Assembly: GCF_027857615.1 (NCBI RefSeq)
Contig: NZ_JAQIFT010000017.1
Span: 1 to 36,277, forward strand
Source of the DNA: Holtiella tumoricola
GTDB lineage: Bacteria; Bacillota; Clostridia; Lachnospirales; Cellulosilyticaceae
Reading direction: 5' to 3'
DNA: 36,277 nucleotides
This document shows positions 8,591-15,692 of this stretch, piece by piece. How positions within the stretch are numbered: position 1 is the first letter of the stretch; each line of letters opens with the position of its first letter. The position numbers were made by a program, and so were the translations under genes. The notes beneath the pieces are model-generated. The model was not told the origin of the DNA, did no database searches, and saw nothing but the letters and a program-made list of their open reading frames with translations.

Positions 8591-9277
8591 ATGTCAGATT
8601 TTTTATCAGGTCTTCAAGAAACCCCATCTATGATTTGGGTATGCTTAAGTATTTTTTTAATTGTGTTGGTACTAAGTATTATTATTAAAACTACAAATAA
8701 ACAATCCGTAGGGCCTAAACTAACTACTAAAACTTTAGCCTTTGGCGGAATGTGCGTAGCTCTTTCATTTATTCTTTCCTATATAAAATTGTTTGAAATG
8801 CCTCAAGGTGGTTCTGTGACTTTAGTAAGTATGCTACCTGTTATGCTTTTTGCATTTGTATGTGGACCTACAGCTGGTATTATTGCTGGTTTAGCATATG
8901 GTTTCTTACAATTTTTCCAAGGTGCTTATGCTGCCCACTGGGTTTCTATTTTACTAGATTACCCTCTTGCTTTTGCATGGCTAGGCCTTGTAGGTATTAT
9001 TCCTAAAACAATCAAATCTCTCCAGATTAGATTTGGCATTGGTGCTTTTATTGCAATAATAGGTCGATTCTGTATGCATTTACTATCAGGTGCAATCTTC
9101 TTTGGAGAATATGCTCCTGAAGGTATGAATCCATGGATTTATTCAAGTGTATATAATGCTGGTTATTTATCTGTTGAATTTATTACTACATTAATTATAG
9201 GTATTATTATTTTAACAACACCTATTTATAAATATTTAAAAGTTTCTTTTATGCCTTCAACTACTAATACTTTATAA
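8591..9277 (+). CDS. thiT: Energy-coupled thiamine transporter S component
   Basis: The thiamine-binding membrane subunit of an ECF transporter; it needs the shared EcfA/A'/T energising module, which is not in this window. The 228-residue protein is nearly all membrane helices, with ThiT-like signatures: MPQGGSVTL (70-78), LLDYPLAF (121-128), a GRFCMHLLSG segment (158-167) and VYNAGYLSVEF (187-197), the last two in regions known to line the thiamine pocket. An extra N-terminal helix (about 12-33) precedes the core. Start: ATG 8591 lies 7 nt after GGGAGG; a GTG at 8519 is in frame but has no ribosome site and lies upstream of the riboswitch hairpin. The TPP riboswitch confirms the role. The gene is read against the fork, and its stop touches the extended parS palindrome. 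Confidence 0.95.
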   Translation: MSDFLSGLQETPSMIWVCLSIFLIVLVLSIIIKTTNKQSVGPKLTTKTLAFGGMCVALSFILSYIKLFEMPQGGSVTLVSMLPVMLFAFVCGPTAGIIAGLAYGFLQFFQGAYAAHWVSILLDYPLAFAWLGLVGIIPKTIKSLQIRFGIGAFIAIIGRFCMHLLSGAIFFGEYAPEGMNPWIYSSVYNAGYLSVEFITTLIIGIIILTTPIYKYLKVSFMPSTTNTL

Positions 9278-9278
9278 A

Positions 9279-9294
9279 TGTTTCACGTGAAACA
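9279..9294. promoter_or_regulatory. parS centromere site (left copy)
   Basis: TGTTTCACGTGAAACA is an exact match to the canonical ParB-binding parS palindrome. The symmetry extends to 20 bp (9277-9296) and touches the stop codons of both convergent flanking genes. It lies about 1.1 kb downstream of parB. Confidence 0.97.
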
Positions 9295-9591
9295 TTAAAA
9301 AATATTCTTATATAAACGCTCAGAGAGAATTTTTTCAATCTCTTTGGGTGTTTTATTTTTTGCATTTATCATTAATACGCCATGCCTTATATCTACATGT
9401 TCATTTTGTGCTAAGTTTATTAAGTTATTTTGCACTTCTACAAACTCTTCTTCATTATTCTGTTCATAGATACAAGCATGTACTGGCCCTATATATTGAT
9501 CAGAATTATATACTTCATATTTCCCTGTATTTTCTAAGTACTGCTTAATATAATAAAGGCTATTATCTACTGTTACAACCATATTTTTCAC
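9295..9591 (-). CDS. Small YkuS/UPF0180-like protein of unknown function
   Basis: A 98-residue soluble protein. The N-terminal part (VTVDNSLYYIKQYL then YEVYN) and the C-terminal part (GVLMINAKNKTPKEIEKIL) follow the strand-helix layout of the YkuS/UPF0180 family, where a similar tail of the form INA-x-GxTxEEI is seen. The match is by eye and moderate. No catalytic residues are evident. The ribosome site is weak (AGAAAGTGAA before the first ATG; a second ATG three codons on is possible). Its stop codon directly abuts parS, which separates it from convergent thiT. Confidence 0.65.
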   Translation of the reverse strand: MKNMVVTVDNSLYYIKQYLENTGKYEVYNSDQYIGPVHACIYEQNNEEEFVEVQNNLINLAQNEHVDIRHGVLMINAKNKTPKEIEKILSERLYKNIF

Positions 9592-9824
9592 TTTCTTTCT
9601 CTTTTTAACTTATTTTAGCCAACTTATAAAGATTCATACTTTATCTATCAAAAAACATCTCAAATACTTGTAATATTAATAATCTATTAGCTATAATCTG
9701 ATTTAAATATGGCTAATTTCCAAACTATAACGCTATTATTTAATATGAATGTATTTAATATCTCATTTCTATTCTGTTAGAATCTAAGATTTTTATAATT
9801 TCTGCACTATATAATATCTAATTC

Positions 9825-9866
9825 AAAAAAGATGGCTAATATGATATAATCATACTAGCCATCTTT
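9825..9866 (-). terminator. Rho-independent terminator of the parAB-DUF4446 operon
   Basis: An 11-bp stem (arms 9828-9838 and 9856-9866), extended inside by GTATGAT/ATCATAT pairing, followed on the minus strand by six T. It starts 4 bp after the DUF4446 stop codon and so ends the parA-parB-DUF4446 unit. Confidence 0.9.
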
Positions 9867-9870
9867 CTTA

Positions 9871-10380
9871 TTATTTAACTGCTTTATTATTTTCTATAGC
9901 TAATCTAATAGCTTCCTTTTCTTCATCTGACAATTGATAAGTTGATGTACCTGATTTGATAGGTTTTGAATAAATATATGAACCATCTCTACTATAAATA
10001 CCATTTAATACAAGCCCATTATCTTCTGCATCCATCATTGCAATTGCAAAAGATAAATCTGCTCCCACTTTTTCTATAGCATTATATCTTACAACGCCTA
10101 CTTTCTGTGTACAATACTTAATTTCATTACTTAATTTATCAATTTTATCTAATATCTTTTCTTCATTATCTTTTACTTGACTAACTTTTTTTGCATAATG
10201 AATCAGTAAATTTTCCAAATCTACATCATCTTTTATCATAAATCTTTCATACTTACGTTGTATCTTTTTCATTTTTATAAAACTCATGATAAACATAATA
10301 AATAGAATAAAACAAAATACTACTAATACCATAACTATGTATAACATATATGGTTCAATTAAAGTTATAACATTTTCCAT
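9871..10380 (-). CDS. DUF4446 family membrane protein next to parB
   Basis: A 169-residue protein with one N-terminal membrane helix (about 12-35), a charged helical stretch (38-88) and a conserved C-terminal domain. The DUF4446 marks are clear: VGVVRYNAIEKVGADLSFAIAMMD, then NGIYSRDGS, YSKPIKSGTSTYQLS and EEKEAI. Its biochemical function is unknown. In Firmicutes this family is often found beside parB, and here it starts 26 bp after parB on the same strand and shares its terminator, so co-transcription is likely. A link to chromosome segregation or membrane attachment of the origin is only suggested by this position. Ribosome site AGGGAGT. Confidence 0.9.
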   Translation of the reverse strand: MENVITLIEPYMLYIVMVLVVFCFILFIMFIMSFIKMKKIQRKYERFMIKDDVDLENLLIHYAKKVSQVKDNEEKILDKIDKLSNEIKYCTQKVGVVRYNAIEKVGADLSFAIAMMDAEDNGLVLNGIYSRDGSYIYSKPIKSGTSTYQLSDEEKEAIRLAIENNKAVK

Positions 10381-10406
10381 ACAATCTATACTCCCTTAAC
10401 TTATGA

Positions 10407-11285
10407 CTACTGTATCTTACTAAGAATTCTTTCTAGTTCTTCATGATTATAAAACTCAATTTCTATTTTTCCCTTACGTTTTCCTTGAGTAATATTGACT
10501 TTTGTTCCTAAAGATTTTTGAAGATTTTCTTTTACCTCATTAATAAATACATAATTACCTTGCTGTCTTTCAAGTACTTCTTCTTTCTTTTTAAGTTCTT
10601 TTCGTTTACTAATTTCTTCTTGATTTATTAATTGTTGAATATATTTTTCAGTATCTCTTACAGTTAAATCATTCTCAATAATATAATTTACTGCTTCTTT
10701 TTGTTGGCTAGCATCTTTTAAAGTTAATATAGCTCTTGCTTGTCCATAACTTAATATACTATCCCTAACTTTTTGTTGAATATCTGTAGGTAATTTTAAT
10801 AGTCTTAATATATTTGCAATTTCTGATCTACTTTTCCCTACTCTTTTAGAAACTTCTTCTTGAGTATAATCAAATCGTTCCATTAATAGACTATATGCAC
10901 AAGCTAATTCCATACTATTTAAATCAGATCTTTGGATATTCTCTATAAGTGCAACTTCTAATACTTGTTTATCATCAAAATCTTTGATCAAAATAGGAAT
11001 TTCTCTTACCTTAGCAAGACGTGCTGCTCTATAGCGTCTTTCACCTGCTACTATTTCATATTTATCACCTTTAGTTCTTACAATTAATGGTTGTAAAATA
11101 CCATGTTCTTGAATAGAAGCCATTAATTCAGTTAATTCTTCTTGATCAAAGTTTTTTCTAGGCTGGTCGTAATTAGGCTCTACCTCATTAATATCTACCA
11201 TTTTAATGCCTTCATTTTGATGATTTAGTGCTACTTCTTCTGATAATAAAGCATTTAAGCCTTTACCTAAGCCTTTTGGTCTCAT
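10407..11285 (-). CDS. parB: Chromosome-partitioning protein ParB (Spo0J)
   Basis: Binds parS, spreads along the origin region as a CTP-dependent clamp, and loads SMC. The 292-residue protein starts with the typical RPKGLGKGLNALL, then the CTP-binding N-domain with GERRYRAARLA and ENIQRSDLN, then the helix-turn-helix (YTQEEVSKRVGKSRSEIANILRLL, split here as YTQEEVSKRVGK and SRSEIANILRLL), and a C-terminal dimer domain ending in a basic segment. The GKSR recognition segment is ParB-like, unlike the GKNQ of the second paralogue in this window. The ATG overlaps the parA stop by 4 bp (ATGA), indicating translational coupling; AGGAAGGA lies upstream inside parA. Two parS sites lie on either side of the operon. 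Confidence 0.97.
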   Translation of the reverse strand: MRPKGLGKGLNALLSEEVALNHQNEGIKMVDINEVEPNYDQPRKNFDQEELTELMASIQEHGILQPLIVRTKGDKYEIVAGERRYRAARLAKVREIPILIKDFDDKQVLEVALIENIQRSDLNSMELACAYSLLMERFDYTQEEVSKRVGKSRSEIANILRLLKLPTDIQQKVRDSILSYGQARAILTLKDASQQKEAVNYIIENDLTVRDTEKYIQQLINQEEISKRKELKKKEEVLERQQGNYVFINEVKENLQKSLGTKVNITQGKRKGKIEIEFYNHEELERILSKIQ

Positions 11286-12052
11286 TTTTTCTTATTCCTT
11301 CCTAAAAATTCTTTTGCAAGTGCACGATATTGTTCTGATCCTTTGCATCTCGAGTCATAACTTATACATGACATTCCATAACTTGGTGCTTCACTTAAAC
11401 GTACACTTCTATTAATTTTAGTTTCATAAACAAATTTAGCAAAATGGTTATTTACTTCATTAACAACTAATGTTGAAAGATTAGTTCTTGTATCAAACAT
11501 AGTAAATACAATTCCCTCTAAGGCAAGTCCCTTATTCGTTGATTCTTTTACTAACTTAATTGTTTGCATTAATTGTGATAGTCCCTCTAATGCATAATAC
11601 TCACATTGCATTGGAATCAGAACAGTATCTGCTGCTGTTAATGCATTAATTGTTAAAATATTTACCGCTGGTGGACAGTCAATAAAAATAAAATCAAATT
11701 TATCTGTAACTTTTTCAAGTGCTTTCTTTAATATAAACTCTCGTTCAGCTTTATCAACTATTTCTATCTCTGTACCTGCTAAATTCATATTAGAAGGGAT
11801 TACTTTAATTTTCTCATTAGGCGAATCATAAATAACCTCTTCTATATCCTTATCTTCTGTAAATACATTATAAATTGTATATGGCATACGATTCTTAACA
11901 AGCCCACATCCACTTGTCGTATTACCTTGTGGATCAATGTCTACTACTAAAACCTTTTTCTTTTTTTCTACTAAGGCTGCTGCCAAATTAATTACTGTCG
12001 TAGTTTTACCTACGCCCCCTTTTTGATTAACTACTGAAATGATTTTACTCAT
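11282..12052 (-). CDS. parA: Chromosome-partitioning ATPase ParA (Soj)
   Basis: A 256-residue Walker-type ATPase of the ParA/MinD family that works with ParB-parS to segregate origins and, as Soj in Bacillus, also modulates DnaA. Deviant Walker A KGGVGKTT (11-18) with the signature Lys11, Walker A' in VLVVDIDPQGN, and Walker B in FDFIFIDCPP are all present. No N-terminal DNA-binding extension, so it is the chromosomal short type. The start has GAGGT about 9 nt upstream. It is first in the parA-parB-DUF4446 operon and diverges from an orphan membrane-protein gene; a parS site sits in the divergent gap 148 bp upstream of its start codon. Confidence 0.97.
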   Translation of the reverse strand: MSKIISVVNQKGGVGKTTTVINLAAALVEKKKKVLVVDIDPQGNTTSGCGLVKNRMPYTIYNVFTEDKDIEEVIYDSPNEKIKVIPSNMNLAGTEIEIVDKAEREFILKKALEKVTDKFDFIFIDCPPAVNILTINALTAADTVLIPMQCEYYALEGLSQLMQTIKLVKESTNKGLALEGIVFTMFDTRTNLSTLVVNEVNNHFAKFVYETKINRSVRLSEAPSYGMSCISYDSRCKGSEQYRALAKEFLGRNKKK

Positions 12053-12199
12053 GTAGGTGTACCTCGATTTCTTAATTTATAACGCATATTTTATAATCAG
12101 TATATCATAAAATATTTAGTTATTACATTATTAATATCTTTTTATCATAAAATATCTTATATGAATAATATAATAGCATAAGCAGTTAATAAATTTTAA

Positions 12200-12215
12200 T
12201 GTTTCACGTGAAACA
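12200..12215. promoter_or_regulatory. parS centromere site (right copy)
   Basis: A second exact TGTTTCACGTGAAACA; the symmetry extends over 12198-12217. It lies between divergent parA and the orphan membrane-protein gene, ending 21 bp before that gene's ATG, so ParB bound here could affect transcription of either side. Confidence 0.97.
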
Positions 12216-12236
12216 TTTGTCTTTTGGAGTAGAAAA

Positions 12237-12737
12237 ATGAAAAAAAATAAATTCAGTTTACTATCAAAATTTGTATTTTTAATTACCATTATATATATTA
12301 CTATTTTTATTAATTATCACTTTTATACACCTGATATAGGAAGTCTTGATATAATAATAGGTGCTGATACAGATAATGTAGAAACTGTACAACTTACTAT
12401 TAGTCCAACTAAAGATTTAAAACATTATTATATTTTATTATACGAAGATGGTTTACAAGATAATTGGTTATATTTTATTTCCAATACCTATAATAAGGAA
12501 GCTCAACATATACTTGATGAAATTTTACCTCAACATACTAGTAAATATGTTTTTGTTGAAGGCTCTCCTAATAAAGATGCATATACTTTTACAATGAAAT
12601 CTAAATATCCTATTAATCACTTGACAGATCAAAATCATACTTTTCATGCTTATTTAATTGTACCTTATCGCATATACCCCTTTCCTAAATTCTACTATGC
12701 TAAGCATCAAGTCTTTTTTATTAATTTTAGTATTTAG
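12237..12737 (+). CDS. Unrecognised membrane-anchored protein next to parS
   Basis: A 166-residue protein I do not recognise. One N-terminal membrane helix (about 9-27) is followed by a mainly beta-type soluble part, probably outside the cell (LDIIIGADTD, VQLTISPT, HYYILLYEDG, FHAYLIVPYR). No cysteines, catalytic motifs or known repeats are visible. Start: ATG 12237 with GGAG about 8 nt upstream. It is followed after 9 bp by a second unknown membrane gene, so the two form a pair. The pair runs against the replication fork and diverges from parA, with a parS site immediately before it. Base use is as AT-rich as its neighbours, so there is no sign of recent transfer. Confidence 0.75.
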   Translation: MKKNKFSLLSKFVFLITIIYITIFINYHFYTPDIGSLDIIIGADTDNVETVQLTISPTKDLKHYYILLYEDGLQDNWLYFISNTYNKEAQHILDEILPQHTSKYVFVEGSPNKDAYTFTMKSKYPINHLTDQNHTFHAYLIVPYRIYPFPKFYYAKHQVFFINFSI

Positions 12738-12746
12738 GAGGCCTTT

Positions 12747-14351
12747 ATGAAAACAATACTTGTAATTTTATTAATTATTTCTTTAGCACTTGAAGCTTCA
12801 AAAAAACAAAATGAAAAGGAATCATTTTTCTTTGTAAAATGTGTTATTTATCTATTTTGTAGTAGTATACATTCTATTATATTAGGTATACCTGCACCAA
12901 TAGGGGCATGCATTATGTATTTTTTCTCTCTTTTTGATCCTAAAAATCATATTTTTAAAATTAAACTTATACTACTAGGCCTATTTATATTTTTACTATC
13001 TGTATTTAACTTTAGTAGCATTACTGCACCACTACAAAAAGCCTATTTAACTACTTGTACATATAATGTATCTAAAATAGAAGTTTATAGTAAATCCAAT
13101 GATCATTCTAAATACTTATTTTCAATATCTAATAAAGATCAAATCAATAAGTTAACACAGAGTATTCAAGATAGTGAACCTTATGCAAATTGGTATCATA
13201 AGACTTTAAATGATGATATGGGATACTTATTAAAACTTTATTCTTCTCAAGGTATTAATGATGTTTATATTAGTTTATATCCTACTGATGATTCTAATAT
13301 CTATATAGGTAAGTATAATTTAGCCTATAATAATTTAGATATTCTTTCATATGTGGATCAATTATATTCTAGAAATCCAACTATCCTTACATTAAATACA
13401 ACTCAAAATGTCTCTATTAATATTACAAATTCATCTTTACTTTCAAATTTATGGAGATGTATTATTTGGAATAAACCTATTGATGAAATTAATCGACCTG
13501 AAGGAAGTTTTAGTATTCCTGCTTATCTTTTCTTTGAAAACTATCTAGGTTGTAATTTAAATTTTTCATCAGATTTTAATTATGCCCAACTTGTAAATGG
13601 TGATATTATTGCTATAGACCCTTTCCTTCAACATATGTTAAGCGAACAACTTATTTTATCAGAATTAGATTTAGTAACCGAATTCCAAACATTTGATAGT
13701 GCACATACTTCTAATTATAATTCTACTAATACAAACTTTACTATAGAAAGAGATCCTAATGATCAATATTATGGACTCTATCATTATAATTACAAAAAAG
13801 ATGAAAAAGTTTTTCTACATACAGTTAACTCTGCTTTTACTAAGTTTTTTATACTCAAATATCCTTATATATTAATATTAGACCATAATAATAAGTCTGA
13901 ATATTATTTGATGCTTATTAATCAAAATGTACCTGATAAACATCGATACATCTCAAAAAATGAAACAATCCTACCCAAATCACTTTCAATCTGCCCCCAG
14001 AATACTAACTTTGCATATATTGCAGAACATGGACAAAACTCTTCACTCTTTTTGGTTACCGATTATTATCATTCACCTAAAGTTATTGCAACTGGTGGTA
14101 TTATTGACTCATTGTTTCTCTCAGATGATTATATTGTTTTTACACAAAAAATGGATGATTTAAATCTATTATGCGTATATAGTATTGAGCATAATCAATT
14201 CATTAAGTATACACCTATTCCTGGAGATATTACTCTCATTAAAGCAGCTGATAATAAAGTTTATTTTTGTGTACAACAAAAAAATAATAATAATCTTTAT
14301 GAAGGTATTTTTTATATTGATACATTCCTAAAGATCTATAAAATTGATTAA
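12747..14351 (+). CDS. Unrecognised large membrane protein with probable beta-propeller-like C-terminal part
   Basis: A 534-residue protein of unknown function. The first 95 residues hold about three hydrophobic segments (near 2-17, 29-50 and 71-90), the rest is probably extracytoplasmic. The C-terminal third has repeating strand-rich units such as KYPYILILDHNN, TNFAYIAEHG, SLFLVTDYY, DYIVFTQKMDDL and NKVYFCVQQKN, which read like WD40/TolB-type propeller blades; this is an inference from pattern only. No active-site motif is evident. Strong ribosome site AGGAGG 6 nt before ATG. It is the second gene of the pair starting at 12237 and ends at a long bidirectional terminator facing the lipid-kinase gene. 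Confidence 0.75.
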   Translation: MKTILVILLIISLALEASKKQNEKESFFFVKCVIYLFCSSIHSIILGIPAPIGACIMYFFSLFDPKNHIFKIKLILLGLFIFLLSVFNFSSITAPLQKAYLTTCTYNVSKIEVYSKSNDHSKYLFSISNKDQINKLTQSIQDSEPYANWYHKTLNDDMGYLLKLYSSQGINDVYISLYPTDDSNIYIGKYNLAYNNLDILSYVDQLYSRNPTILTLNTTQNVSINITNSSLLSNLWRCIIWNKPIDEINRPEGSFSIPAYLFFENYLGCNLNFSSDFNYAQLVNGDIIAIDPFLQHMLSEQLILSELDLVTEFQTFDSAHTSNYNSTNTNFTIERDPNDQYYGLYHYNYKKDEKVFLHTVNSAFTKFFILKYPYILILDHNNKSEYYLMLINQNVPDKHRYISKNETILPKSLSICPQNTNFAYIAEHGQNSSLFLVTDYYHSPKVIATGGIIDSLFLSDDYIVFTQKMDDLNLLCVYSIEHNQFIKYTPIPGDITLIKAADNKVYFCVQQKNNNNLYEGIFYIDTFLKIYKID

Positions 14352-14403
14352 AAATAGCCTATTACAGATTAGATATACTTATCTAATCTGTAATAGGCTA
14401 TTT
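14352..14403. terminator. Long bidirectional terminator
   Basis: A perfect 24-bp stem with a 4-nt loop (arms 14352-14375 and 14380-14403) between two convergent genes. The minus-strand side is followed by TTTTTAATC, the plus-strand side by TTTCTATT. It starts 1 bp after the plus-strand stop codon and lies 11 bp from the end of the minus-strand gene. Confidence 0.9.
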
Positions 14404-14414
14404 CTATTATATAT

Positions 14415-15311
14415 TTATTTTTTTAAATAAAATCTTAATAAATTTTGTTTTGCTTCTATGCTTAGTGGGAACTTTGGTCCTTCCTCCCCATCTACATCAG
14501 TAACAAAATTTTTCTCCTCATTATAACATCTTATATTTACTCTATTAGTTACCCAATAATCTATATTGGGATCTGTTAAATGCTCTCCTTGTAATACCTT
14601 TAAAAATAACATAGGAATATCATGAATTTCTACTTTTTTTATTCCTATAATATCAAACTCTCCATCCTCAATACTTGCATTTTTAGCCAATCTAGTAAAT
14701 CCTCCTGCTGCTTTTCCATTGAATACTAGAATAAGTATATAATCTCCTCTAATCTTTATATCTGGTAATTCAATTTCTAAATCCATCGCTTGATAGTTTT
14801 GAAGTTCTTCAAATCCCTTTACATAATATGCGAGTTTTCCAAATTTCTTTTTTAACTCTAAATCCACAATATGTGATATACCACTAAACAACCCCATATT
14901 ACATACATTAATAAAGTATTGATTATTCACTTTACCTATATCTACATATTTAATTTCTCCACATTCAATTAAATTTAAAGCCTCCTCTATATCATTTGGA
15001 ATATGAGCACTATATGCAAAATCATTTGCTGTTCCTAATGGTAATACTAGTATAGGAATATCTATTTCTTTTTGCATCATACCATTTACTACTTCATTGA
15101 TAGTTCCATCCCCACCTGAAACAATTATTAAATCTAATTCTTTCTCTTCTAAATGATCCACAATATATTTTCTAATACTTCCTTTACTTTGACTTCTATA
15201 CAATCTTAATTCATATCCTAGCTCTTGTAGCCTTTCTGCAATATGATCTACTAAATTTATAATTTGTCGATTTCCTGCTTTAGGATTATACATTAAAATA
15301 GCTTTTTTCAT
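14415..15311 (-). CDS. Diacylglycerol/lipid kinase family protein (DagK/YegS/BmrU type)
   Basis: A 298-residue soluble kinase of the DAGK catalytic family, which phosphorylates diacylglycerol or related lipids and feeds them back into phospholipid synthesis. Visible features: NPKAGN near the N terminus, the nucleotide-binding GGDGTINEVVNG, LPLGTANDFA, and the C-terminal EDGEFDI and TDVDGEEG blocks typical of the family. Length is standard. Start choice: the ATG at 15311 is preceded by GAGGAT at about 8 nt and gives the usual start just before AILMYNPKAG; the longer frame from 15341 adds ten residues without a good ribosome site. DgkB of Bacillus is one match, but paralogues such as YtlR and YerQ look alike, so I give no symbol. 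Convergent with the orphan pair. Confidence 0.9.
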   Translation of the reverse strand: MKKAILMYNPKAGNRQIINLVDHIAERLQELGYELRLYRSQSKGSIRKYIVDHLEEKELDLIIVSGGDGTINEVVNGMMQKEIDIPILVLPLGTANDFAYSAHIPNDIEEALNLIECGEIKYVDIGKVNNQYFINVCNMGLFSGISHIVDLELKKKFGKLAYYVKGFEELQNYQAMDLEIELPDIKIRGDYILILVFNGKAAGGFTRLAKNASIEDGEFDIIGIKKVEIHDIPMLFLKVLQGEHLTDPNIDYWVTNRVNIRCYNEEKNFVTDVDGEEGPKFPLSIEAKQNLLRFYLKK

Positions 15312-15433
15312 CTCTAAAATCCTCACTTTACTTCTATTCATCTTATAATTATCAAGCTTATTTATTTATATTATTAGGCTTGTTCTTTTATTTCATTTTA
15401 TGTTATTTGTAATCTAATTTTTATCTTAATACT

Positions 15434-15646
15434 TGTGGATAATTTAATATTTTAATTAATCTAATTCATTATTTACAACACTTATAGAATTTTATACTTA
15501 TTCACAGGGTTGTTGATAAGTTGTTTTTTTATAATTTATTTTTTCATGTGGATAATTCTATTTTAAATTAATAATATTTATTTATTATAAATTACTAATA
15601 TTTATCCACAATATTTTTTATTTTATTTTTTATAAAGTTTTCCACA
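15434..15646. promoter_or_regulatory. DnaA-box cluster outside the dnaA locus
   Basis: Four exact matches to TTATNCACA: 15434-15442 (reverse), 15498-15506 (forward), 15547-15555 (reverse) and 15602-15610 (forward). Two one-mismatch copies lie at 15511-15519 (TGTTGATAA, reverse) and 15638-15646 (TTTTCCACA). The sequence between them is extremely AT-rich. It is about 11 kb from dnaA and sits between the ends of argS and the start of the lipid-kinase gene. It may be a titration or regulatory site, or an extra origin element. Confidence 0.8.
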
Positions 15647-15650
15647 ATAT

Positions 15651-15687
15651 AAAAACAGGATTAATTACTATAATTAATCCTGTTTTT
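15651..15687 (-). terminator. Rho-independent terminator of argS
   Basis: A perfect 17-bp stem with a 3-nt loop (arms 15651-15667 and 15671-15687), the minus-strand arm ending in five T. It begins 5 bp beyond the argS stop codon. Confidence 0.9.
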
Positions 15688-15692
15688 ATATT

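Larger units (their letters stand above)
15312..15692. other. Gene-free AT-rich gap between the lipid-kinase gene and argS
   Basis: About 380 bp without a gene. It contains the third DnaA-box cluster (15434-15646), the argS terminator at its right end and very AT-rich spacers. I see no convincing small open frame or RNA gene. Confidence 0.75.

Noticed and set aside
13927..14163. 78-residue plus-strand frame inside the 534-residue orphan gene
   Set aside because: Overlaps the longer frame that has a strong ribosome site; no independent start signal.
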